This document shows, piece after piece, positions 18,094 to 25,580 of a stretch of DNA of 64,000 nucleotides. Position 1 is the stretch's first letter, and the number at the start of each line of letters is the position of its first letter. Made by a program: the position numbers and the translations under genes. Location: contig DYCF01000008.1 in NCBI GenBank assembly GCA_019418225.1, positions 63,749 through 127,748 on the forward strand, in the 5' to 3' direction. The DNA comes from Clostridiales bacterium (GTDB lineage Bacteria; Bacillota; Clostridia; Lachnospirales; Cellulosilyticaceae). The notes under the pieces were generated by a model. The model did not search any database. It saw nothing but the letters and a program-made list of their open reading frames with translations, and was not told the DNA's origin.

Positions 18094-19224
18094 CTATATT
18101 TCATTATAAAGTGGGACACCACCGAAGTTTCCTTGGTTATACATCTTCTCAATGTTTTGAGCTTCCCTTGGTTTCATATTAGAAAATCTATTGACTTTAC
18201 TTCCTTCCTCTTCAACAAATTCTACTGCATATTCTTGGTCTGGTCTAAAAATTGTATTTGATAATAAATTAGTGGAATGAGAGACTAAAAATATTTGAGC
18301 CGCCTGAGATTGATGCATAAAGTATTTTATAAGAAGCTTCTCTAATTCATTGTGAAAAGCACTGCTAAATTCATCAATAATTAGCATACCGCCATTTTCT
18401 ATTACTTTAAAAATGGCTGGTAATATACTTAATAATTTTCTATTACCTAGCGATTCCATAAAGAAAGGAATTTGCGTATTCATTCCTTGTCTTCTAAAAA
18501 ATAATGTCTTTTCACTCTCATCATATAATCCCATGAAACTTTCTTTACGCTTTTCTTGGTACTCGATTTTATATTTAAAATTATACTCTTTAAGAAACAT
18601 ATTAATTTGCTCTGTCCCATACTCATCCAAATACTGCTTAAGCCCTATATTATTATCATCATTAGCACGTATATTCTCTGCATCTAAGTAAATAGAATTT
18701 CTAAGATACCTGAACCAAGCCTCTAGCAGTGGATACTCCTGAAATCCTGTGTTAAAATAAATGGTTCTTAAGGCCAATGTTTCTTTATCTTGCTTAAAGT
18801 GTTTCACATGGGTAATAAGAGACCTGGTTGTTTCACCTATTCTTTCTAATAGCATTTCTTCATTAACTAATAGTTTTTCACTTAACATGCGGTTTTTAGT
18901 ATCATATTCTATTTGATATACAATTTGACTCCCTTTTATCTTAAAAGCATAGTTTAAATTCATCGTATCACGCTTACTAAATAAACATTTATAAGCACCT
19001 AGATTAATTCTCCTTTCTCTAAATAGCAAATCCAGCAGAACACTTAAAGCCAAAATAGCATTACTCTTTCCAGCTGCATTTCCTCCAACGAATATTGCCC
19101 CCTTCAATACGCCATCATCTGTTACATTAATATTTCTTAGTATTTTATAGTTTGTACTCTCAAAATCAAACACTGTCTTATGCTTAAATGATTTAAAATT
19201 CTCTATTTCTAATTTCGTTAACAT
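18094..19224 (-). CDS. AAA-family (ABC/SMC-like) ATPase, OLD/RecF type
   Basis: 376 residues from ATG 19224 (MLTKLEIENFKSFK), with AGGAAGTGAG upstream; the upstream GTG at 19257 is an alternative. Walker A GGNAAGKSNAIL (~46-57), a central coupling region, Walker B GGMLIIDEFSSAFH and the histidine switch FLVSHSTNLLS mark the AAA_15/AAA_21 class. These ATPases often serve in defence or as toxins, usually with a partner nuclease or RloB-like protein. None is next to it here; the neighbours are a CLC gene and, across a terminator, the HARE-HTH protein. The ATPase fold is firm, the role unknown. Confidence 0.85.
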   Translation of the reverse strand: MLTKLEIENFKSFKHKTVFDFESTNYKILRNINVTDDGVLKGAIFVGGNAAGKSNAILALSVLLDLLFRERRINLGAYKCLFSKRDTMNLNYAFKIKGSQIVYQIEYDTKNRMLSEKLLVNEEMLLERIGETTRSLITHVKHFKQDKETLALRTIYFNTGFQEYPLLEAWFRYLRNSIYLDAENIRANDDNNIGLKQYLDEYGTEQINMFLKEYNFKYKIEYQEKRKESFMGLYDESEKTLFFRRQGMNTQIPFFMESLGNRKLLSILPAIFKVIENGGMLIIDEFSSAFHNELEKLLIKYFMHQSQAAQIFLVSHSTNLLSNTIFRPDQEYAVEFVEEEGSKVNRFSNMKPREAQNIEKMYNQGNFGGVPLYNEI

Positions 19225-19308
19225 CCTATTCTGCTCACTTCCTAATATAAATCCCACTCAGACTTATCCATCTAAGTCCTTGCCTGTGATGACACTAAAT
19301 TTAAGTGC

Positions 19309-19349
19309 AAAAAAATTACACTTACAAATTTTTCAAGTGTAATTTTTTT
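19309..19349. terminator. Bidirectional terminator after the HARE-HTH gene
   Basis: AATTACACTT / AAGTGTAATT stem with flanking A-run and T-run. Confidence 0.85.
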
Positions 19350-19371
19350 ACATCTTACTCTATCCTTTGTC

Positions 19372-19854
19372 CTACAAGCCTTCTAGTTCTACCTTTAATC
19401 TTTCAATAAGATCATCAGCCGTTGCACCTAAACCTTTTTTCGTAAGTTGCACAATAGCTGCTTCTATAGAAGGTAGTTTAAAGCTTGTTTGATAAAGCTG
19501 TACCTTATTTAAAATGTCGACTGGTATTCCAATCTCTACCTTTTCTACTTTTTGACTAACGACTTCTTTCTTTTCTACTTCTTCTACTTTCTTCTTTTCA
19601 TACCATGCTGGTAAAGCAATACAGCGCCCAGCACTGGTCTCTACGAACACTAATCTTGGTTTATTTCCTTTGTCCAATCTAATATTACGTTCAATCACCT
19701 GTGATAACGATTGAATTGGATCTTTTGCAGCACTCGGTGCCACTAGTTTTCTTTCTTGCGCCAACCTTGCTAAATCTTTAGATTTCAGAGGTTTCTTATG
19801 TTCAGCCAAAAGCTGAGCTGCTGCCTGTTGTATTGTAATTGTCTTGTCCATCAT
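19372..19854 (-). CDS. HARE-HTH domain protein with C-terminal helical (RHH-like) region
   Basis: 160 residues. The N-terminal ~70 (ITIQQAAAQLLAEHKKPLKS... DPIQSLSQVIERNI) fit the HARE-HTH (HB1/ASXL/restriction endonuclease) winged-helix domain, which is linked to DNA-modification systems and RNA polymerase delta. A charged Lys/Glu linker (~95-110) follows. The C-terminal ~45 residues (GIPVDILNKVQLYQTS...) resemble a ribbon-helix-helix or degradation-tag-like segment. It sits alone with its own terminator. A DNA-binding regulator is likely. Tandem TAGTGATTATT repeats lie 265 bp upstream and might be an operator. Confidence 0.7.
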   Translation of the reverse strand: MMDKTITIQQAAAQLLAEHKKPLKSKDLARLAQERKLVAPSAAKDPIQSLSQVIERNIRLDKGNKPRLVFVETSAGRCIALPAWYEKKKVEEVEKKEVVSQKVEKVEIGIPVDILNKVQLYQTSFKLPSIEAAIVQLTKKGLGATADDLIERLKVELEGL

Positions 19855-20118
19855 ATTGCCTCTTATCTTCCGTTATAAATCCTAGGATATTTATAGCTCA
19901 TTTCTCTGTAAAAAGCCTATTTTTCTATTATAAAAGATGTTTCATCACTTAATCAATACCAATAATCCCATTTTTATACTATTCCTAAATACTTTGCATC
20001 CTCCTCCATCTTCTTCCATCATTTATCCTATTTTTACCATCACACTTCAATCATCACTTCATCAACTTGCGATTATTATTAATCATATATAATCACCTTT
20101 CATTACAATTTCATCACC

Positions 20119-20151
20119 TAGTGATTATTTAGTGATTATTTAGTGATGATG
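20119..20151. repeat. Three tandem 11-bp TAGTGATTATT repeats
   Basis: Two perfect units and one variant (TAGTGATGATG) in direct tandem, with several TCATCAC/ATCATCACT motifs scattered within 100 bp. This resembles an iteron or multi-site operator, in a 660-bp region without genes (19855-20515). Confidence 0.6.
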
Positions 20152-20295
20152 TCATGATTGTGGTTTTTGAGCATTTTTTTACCCACTTTCGGCCCCCAAT
20201 AAACCTTTTTTACTCAATCCATTGATAACACTAGCTTAATCACCACCCATTTCCAATATTTTACTGATGATTAAACAGCACCAAGGCATAAAAAC

Positions 20296-20358
20296 AGCAG
20301 ATGCTTTACTATTCTAGAGCTCCTATATAGCTTCTATTAGTTAGTATAAGCATCTGCT
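20296..20358 (-). terminator. Long hairpin, probable minus-strand terminator
   Basis: AGCAGATGCTT pairs with AAGCATCTGCT across ~40 bases that also fold (AGCT...AGCT). On the minus strand it is followed by GTTTTTAT. It lies downstream of the ABC transporter remnant. Confidence 0.55.
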
Positions 20359-20515
20359 ATTGGATTTATTTAAAGTCGTTAGAAATATGGTTTTGGCCGC
20401 CAAATATAGCCATTTTAGAGGCATTTACAACTCCGCAGAACTAGATCGCGCCTAAAAATCAGTGTTTTTAAGCATCTAGTAAGCTGTATTTACACTTAAA
20501 TCTCATATCTATAAT

Positions 20516-20957
20516 TTAGAAGCCCATTTCAGCAAGCCAAGAAGTAAGCTTTTCTTTACGTGATTTTTTCATCACCAAAGTGATGATATTTCCCAAGTTT
20601 CATCTCATCTACAAGGTACTCATCTAGCATAAAAAGTACCCTTTTTGCACGAGATACAACCTTGGCATCATGCGTGAAAACTGCAAGAGTTTTGCATTGT
20701 TCATTCACTCGTCTTAAAATTTCCAGGATTTCCAAAGTGGTTTTCGAATTTAAGGCACCAGTTGGTTCATCACTAAAAATGATGTCGGGCTCATTTATAA
20801 TTGCACAGCAGATACCGGCACGTTGAAGTTGCCTACCAGATACTTCCGTAATATCTCGGTCAGCTAGATTGGAAATGTCAATTTGTTTCATTAGCGAGAT
20901 AGCGTGTCTAATAATTTCGCCTCTATTCTTGAGACGTGCTTCATATCTATTCCGCCA
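20516..20957 (-). pseudogene. ABC transporter ATP-binding protein, truncated and frameshifted
   Basis: Reads RYEARLKNRGEIIRHA, SNLADRD, signature VSGRQLQR (normally SGGQ), Walker B DIIFSDEPTGALNSKT and an H-loop THD: the second half of a MacB/Bce-type ATPase. The Walker A half is absent; the frame closes at 20958. Near the end the frame stops at DEKIT, while the +1 frame continues SRKEKLTSWLAEMGF to 20516, a typical end for this family. So there is an N-terminal deletion plus a C-terminal frameshift. Non-functional. Confidence 0.75.
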
Positions 20958-20984
20958 TTATCTTAAAATATGCGCCTAAAAATC

Positions 20985-21305
20985 CTATGCCCTTAAAGTT
21001 GCAATCTCTTCTATATCCTTTGCTCTAATCATTTTTAAGAAAAGAGAAGTACTCAAAACTGCCATTTCTTGTTTTTTATTTTCCACTTCTATCCACAACT
21101 TATCCCCAACTTCTTTATTCAGGGCATTTTTGCTGGTATTAAGGTAGGATAAGGCTATCTCATTTTTACTTTTTGGAGTCCTTCCAGCCATGTAATCTAG
21201 GGAAAAAATGGAAAAATCACCACTCTCAATATTGATACGCTCCCACACCCCATCATTTCCTAGTACTTTATACTTGTAAGTGACCAATAGCACATACTTA
21301 TCCAC
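20985..21305 (-). pseudogene. MacB/FtsX-type ABC permease, extracytoplasmic fragment
   Basis: A 106-codon piece (DYMAGRTPKSKNEIALSYL..., GDKLWIEV) of the periplasmic-type domain of an FtsX/MacB permease, without any of its membrane helices. It lies upstream of the ATPase remnant, whereas the ATPase gene usually comes first, so rearrangement has occurred. Confidence 0.6.
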
Positions 21306-21452
21306 AGATGTATTTTTAGATACAATTTCCTAAATCTCCCTAACTATAAATTATTTATGTTTAGCATTTCTAAACTTTGCTGTGATTTGACCTGTGGATT
21401 ATTTTGTGTAAAACTCTCAATTTCTCCTTGAAGCAACGGATGAAATAATAAT

Positions 21453-21495
21453 AAAATGAGGTGCCTCGAAATTATTTATCGTGCACCTCATTTTT
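21453..21495. terminator. Terminator after the 129-residue protein
   Basis: AAAATGAGGTGC / GCACCTCATTTT stem with T-run on both strands. Confidence 0.85.
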
Positions 21496-21518
21496 ATCCT
21501 TATTATTTTTTTCAGCTT

Positions 21519-21908
21519 CTACTGCTCTAACATACCCGCGCGGCAACTGTCGCCTGGTTTTTCACCAAATATATCTGCTCTTCTCTTTTTATTAAGGTAG
21601 TTTAGGACACGCATTTTAAAACGCCCTAATTCCTCAACATTATAAAAAGCAAGAAGATCCCCTGCTAAGAAAACGCTATCCATTAGAAGGTATCTAAGGT
21701 CTTTGAAATTTTCTTCGTCTTCTGCACTTACTTCTAAGTTGCTGCAAGCTTCCATAAGTTTTTCAAACTGCTCTTTAGTATCTTGTAATCTTATTTTAAT
21801 AAGTGGTGGGGCATCATTTTGAAAATCCTCATTTACGAGAGCTTCAATCCATGCTGCATAATCATTATTTATATCTACATATTGCTCATAAATTTCTATT
21901 AAGTTCAT
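21519..21908 (-). CDS. Hypothetical 129-residue helical protein
   Basis: Soluble, acidic and mostly helical (MNLIEIYEQYVDINNDY..., YLLMDSVFLAGDLLAFY), ending basic (NKKRRADIF). No signal peptide or known motif. Single gene with its own terminator. A real gene by length, composition and terminator; function unknown. Confidence 0.6.
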   Translation of the reverse strand: MNLIEIYEQYVDINNDYAAWIEALVNEDFQNDAPPLIKIRLQDTKEQFEKLMEACSNLEVSAEDEENFKDLRYLLMDSVFLAGDLLAFYNVEELGRFKMRVLNYLNKKRRADIFGEKPGDSCRAGMLEQ

Positions 21909-22043
21909 GACTTACCTCTTTCTAATGTCCTATTAAATTCTATTTTGTATCACCCTGCTTATCATAACATATGCAGAACGCCAAGTTAATGTCATCTTAC
22001 TTCAATTAATCTTCTACTTGAAGTCAAAACTTGAAGTCCAAAT

Positions 22044-22586
22044 CTAGTCGCCTATTTTCTCTAGTTCTTCTAAAATAATGCAGCTTTTAATCGTATTATT
22101 TCTTACGGCCTCTAAACATTCTTTGTAATCCATCCATATCACACCTTGGATTTCTTCTTTTTGCACCTTAATTGCTTCTATATCCAAATTATTTCTCTTC
22201 ATACGATAGACACGGCTGATACGATTGTCATTAAAAGTTTTGCCATGAAAAATATTTGTATGATGCGCTCTTAAAGTCCAGCGGTATTCTAATTCTTCAG
22301 GAGTCGCTTCTATTCCTAATTCTTCTTTCAACTCACGCAATGCCGATTCAATGTAGTCCGAACCGGCTGGGATATGCCCTGCTGATGAGATATCTAGACA
22401 GCCAGGAAAAGAATCCTTATTTTCACTACGTTTTTGAAGTAATATATCTAATCCACCTTTTTCATTATCTCTCACAATCCACACATGAGCAGTCCTATGT
22501 AAATCACCATCCTCATGCACTTTACTGCGCGCCTTCACCATACCTGTTGGTTGCCCATTTTCATCTACAATATCCAACATTTCCAT
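22044..22586 (-). CDS. Nudix hydrolase (isopentenyl-diphosphate isomerase-like)
   Basis: 180 residues with an IDI-like start (DENGQPTGMVKARSKVHEDGDLHR). Nudix box: GHIPAGSDYIESALRELKEE, with the metal-binding REL-x-EEL-G intact; the first box Glu is Ser here, as in some of this subfamily. It probably hydrolyses a nucleoside-diphosphate-linked substrate rather than isomerising IPP. AGGAGG precedes the ATG. Monocistronic. Confidence 0.88.
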   Translation of the reverse strand: MEMLDIVDENGQPTGMVKARSKVHEDGDLHRTAHVWIVRDNEKGGLDILLQKRSENKDSFPGCLDISSAGHIPAGSDYIESALRELKEELGIEATPEELEYRWTLRAHHTNIFHGKTFNDNRISRVYRMKRNNLDIEAIKVQKEEIQGVIWMDYKECLEAVRNNTIKSCIILEELEKIGD

Positions 22587-22636
22587 TCGTAGCCCCTCCT
22601 ATTGCTTGTTGCTCTATAATTTAGTCTTCAATCAAA

Positions 22637-22756
22637 TCTATAGAAAAATCAACTAAAACCTTGAAATATACATGTACGTAAATTGTTTTCTCTCAATGAT
22701 TTCACATACCTAAAAATCATGCATAACTAAATTTTATAAATATGAAATCTATATAT
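22637..22756 (-). repeat. Dispersed double-hairpin repeat, copy B
   Basis: Full-length copy in minus orientation: begins TATAGAAAAATCAACTAAAA, centre TTTTCTCTCAATGATTTCACA, ends AAATATGAAATCTATATATA. The arms of both hairpins pair imperfectly. Confidence 0.8.
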
Positions 22757-22814
22757 ACTTTCACAAATGCTTTTTACTATTATATCATCTCTTATCATAG
22801 TTAGTTCTTAACTA

Positions 22815-23831
22815 TTATTTTCTTTCATATTCATAAATCTGCCTAGGGGTTTCTGTAATATACATTTCCTTGAGTTCAAACTCTGCTTCTTTTTGAGCTT
22901 CAAAGGTTATTTTAGAAAAGCATTCTTTCTTTTCTGCCTTTCCTGTTAAAAACATTACCGTTGGTCCATCTGCCCCGCCTATTATGCCTATACTGGCACT
23001 GCATGTACTTTCTGGTTCATAAGCAGATTTTTTTCTAGGCTTCTTACTATAATTTATACTACTATCAATATTTAATCTCTCGCCCATTTTAAGAGGTGGT
23101 GTGATTTCATAAGTTGCTGAAGTTACATAGCACTGTAGATCCTCCATTTGCCAACTGTCCTCTTCCCCTCTCTCAAAAGATAATACATATTTTTCTTTCG
23201 TAACAGGATGTTCCATTTCAAATTCATAAGTAGGCTTATCACTGGATAATTTAAATTTCTTTTCTAAGTGATAATGCCTTTCTACTTCGCGTGTCTCAAA
23301 CTTTAAGTTTTTTATCACATCGCCTCTCTTAATTCTTTTAAACTTTTGAAAGCCTTCTGCTGCCTTCGGATAAGGGATACAACACCTTTCTACGCCAAAA
23401 TGTATTTCATCTTTTAGAATTTCTCTATATGCCTTCTTAAATTTCTTATACATCCCCTCATCATCCTGTATAGAAGAACATAAACTGGCGCTCGAACTAT
23501 ATCCCTTTTCTACCTTCACCCCATTAATCCATATCTTAGACAGTTTTATTGACTGATAAGGATGCACTTCCTCTATCTCTCCTCGCTGTGCCTCATCTGA
23601 AAAATCTACTGCTTCATATTTTTTAATGTAAGCCTTAAATACCTCATCCCCTATTGGCGTAATAATGTCAAAGACGATGCCCTTCTTAAAGCGATATACA
23701 TACGGGATATAATGTTTTTGCCCCAAATACTCAAATTCCCAATTAATTTTTTGCTTACTTTTACATTCCTCCACTTGCTTTCTACTTTTTTCTTTTGTGT
23801 ACCATAATGAGCTATCATAATAAATTTTCAC
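22815..23831 (-). CDS. Uncharacterised protein with embedded SIGIIGGADGPT motif
   Basis: 338 residues, soluble, no signal peptide, starting at GTG with AAGGGGG upstream. Most of the protein (Cys/Lys/Glu-rich, CCIPYPKAAEGF) matches nothing I know. Near residue ~285, SIGIIGGADGPTVMFLTGK copies the signature of the beta subunit of sodium-pumping decarboxylases (OadB/GcdB), where it lies within membrane helices. Here no membrane segments flank it. This short motif appears as an isolated module in other uncharacterised Clostridia proteins, as I remember. It should not be annotated as a decarboxylase. Confidence 0.6.
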   Translation of the reverse strand: MKIYYDSSLWYTKEKSRKQVEECKSKQKINWEFEYLGQKHYIPYVYRFKKGIVFDIITPIGDEVFKAYIKKYEAVDFSDEAQRGEIEEVHPYQSIKLSKIWINGVKVEKGYSSSASLCSSIQDDEGMYKKFKKAYREILKDEIHFGVERCCIPYPKAAEGFQKFKRIKRGDVIKNLKFETREVERHYHLEKKFKLSSDKPTYEFEMEHPVTKEKYVLSFERGEEDSWQMEDLQCYVTSATYEITPPLKMGERLNIDSSINYSKKPRKKSAYEPESTCSASIGIIGGADGPTVMFLTGKAEKKECFSKITFEAQKEAEFELKEMYITETPRQIYEYERK

Positions 23832-23966
23832 CTTTTGTCCCCCTTATTATTTATTCTCATGCAAAAATATTTTTCCTGTCATTTGCTTATTAAGTTTATA
23901 TCTTTTTAAATTTATTATATAGGCAAAAGAACTTTACCGCACATAAATTTAAATCAAAATAAAAAT

Positions 23967-23986
23967 AGAGCCATAAAAATGGCCCT
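23967..23986 (-). terminator. Terminator after selO
   Basis: Minus strand AGGGCCAT-TTTT-ATGGCTCT hairpin followed by ATTTTTATTTT. Confidence 0.7.
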
Positions 23987-24007
23987 ACTTCACAACATCT
24001 CTTTCTC

Positions 24008-25459
24008 TTATGTGCCGCAGTATGTTTTATAGCAACCGCCTTTAAGCACTGGTACTTCTGTGTACTGATCATATAAATTTGTATAATCATATGGTTTTTT
24101 AAGTACCTCTAGAAGTTTTGCTAATACACTATAATCCTGCCTTTTAGTTGCCGCTTCTAGTGCTTCCTCTACAAGGTGGTTACGTGGAATCACCTTCGGA
24201 TTATGAGCTGCCATTAGCTTCTTTACTTCTTCTTTGGATACTTTTTGACGTTCTAATCTTTCCTGCCATAAGGCATACCACTTTTTAAAGCCTTCTTCTT
24301 TAAAGAACGCCATAGTTTCTAAATTTCCTAATGTTAAATTTCTAAAGGTATTCGTATAGTCGGGATGATATCTTTTCATAAGTTCCATAAGATGAATAAC
24401 AAGTTCTTCATCTTTTTCTTCTTCTGTAAATACCCCTAGCTTCTTATACATTCCTTCAAACCAATAGGCTCTATATTGCTTTGTAAAATTAGATACCGCA
24501 TCTTGTGCCAACCTAACCGCCTCATCCTGTTTTTCATGTAACAGTGGCAGCAATGTTTCTGCAAACCTTGCAAGATTCCACCCCGCTATAGGCGGCTGAT
24601 TTTCATAGGCATAGCGCCCCTGTTCATCAATAGAGCTAAATACCGTTTTGGGATCATACGTATCCATGAAGGCACATGGACCATAATCAATTGTCTCGCC
24701 GCTTATTGCCATATTATCTGTGTTCATCACGCCATGAATGAAACCTACTAACTGCCATTTTGCAATTAGTTTTGCTTGGCGTGTCACCACTTCCTTTAAT
24801 AAATACAAATAAGGGTTTTCTGCTGTTTTTCCTTCTTTAAAATGTCTTTTCAAAGTATAATCTGCCAATGCTTTAAGAGTTTCTAAATCCCCCCATTTGG
24901 CTGCATATTGGAAGGTGCCAACACGTATATGACTCTTTGCAATACGTGTTAAAATGGCACCATCTAATATGTCTTCTCGCCTAATCTTCTCACCCGTTTT
25001 AACTACCGCTAAGCTTCTAGTCGTTGGAATACCTAATGCATACATGCCCTCACTAATAATGTATTCTCTAAGCATAGGCCCTAAAGCTGCCTTGCCATCT
25101 CCTCTTCTTGAATAAGGCGTTCTTCCTGAGCCTTTTAACTGAATATCATATCTTTCTCCATCTTTTCCTATATATTCACCTAAAAGTACCGCCCGTCCAT
25201 CACCCAACATTGTAAAATAACCAAATTGATGGCCTGCATACGCCTGAGCAATCGACTCCCCTATTACCTCGTTACCTGCAAGAATCTGCATACCTTCCTC
25301 GCTTTGCAAAAATGCTAAGTTAAGTCCCAACTGCTCTGCTAGTGGCGTATTAAATATAACTAATTCAGGATTTGGCACCTGACTCGGTGCTTGTTTTGAA
25401 AATAAGTTTTCTGGAAGCATCATATAGGTATGTTCTAGTTTTAGGTCTTGTTTTGTCAT
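24008..25459 (-). CDS. selO: SelO/YdiU family protein adenylyltransferase
   Basis: A pseudokinase-fold enzyme that transfers AMP to Ser/Thr/Tyr of proteins, linked to redox stress. 483 residues, full length. Conserved stretches: QLKGSGRTPYSRRGDGKAAL (ATP/Arg site), MLREYIISEGM, HGVMNTDNMAISG and CAFMDTYDPKTVFSSID, and the C-terminal YKTYCGT with the redox Cys. AAAGGGAC precedes the ATG. Monocistronic with its own terminator. Confidence 0.93.
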   Translation of the reverse strand: MTKQDLKLEHTYMMLPENLFSKQAPSQVPNPELVIFNTPLAEQLGLNLAFLQSEEGMQILAGNEVIGESIAQAYAGHQFGYFTMLGDGRAVLLGEYIGKDGERYDIQLKGSGRTPYSRRGDGKAALGPMLREYIISEGMYALGIPTTRSLAVVKTGEKIRREDILDGAILTRIAKSHIRVGTFQYAAKWGDLETLKALADYTLKRHFKEGKTAENPYLYLLKEVVTRQAKLIAKWQLVGFIHGVMNTDNMAISGETIDYGPCAFMDTYDPKTVFSSIDEQGRYAYENQPPIAGWNLARFAETLLPLLHEKQDEAVRLAQDAVSNFTKQYRAYWFEGMYKKLGVFTEEEKDEELVIHLMELMKRYHPDYTNTFRNLTLGNLETMAFFKEEGFKKWYALWQERLERQKVSKEEVKKLMAAHNPKVIPRNHLVEEALEAATKRQDYSVLAKLLEVLKKPYDYTNLYDQYTEVPVLKGGCYKTYCGT

Positions 25460-25580
25460 GTTGTCCCTTTCATTCTGCTCCTTTTATTTGCATTATAAAT
25501 GCTTTCTCTAATTAGTTTTAGCTTAAGACTATTTATTATGCCTGTATAAATTAAACATCACACTCAATAATGTGCTTACT

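Noticed and set aside
22815..23831. Sodium-translocating decarboxylase beta subunit
   Set aside because: Only the 12-residue signature matches; there are no membrane helices and the rest is unrelated.
23896..24090. 64-codon minus-strand frame at the end of selO
   Set aside because: Overlaps the end of selO in another frame and runs into its terminator.
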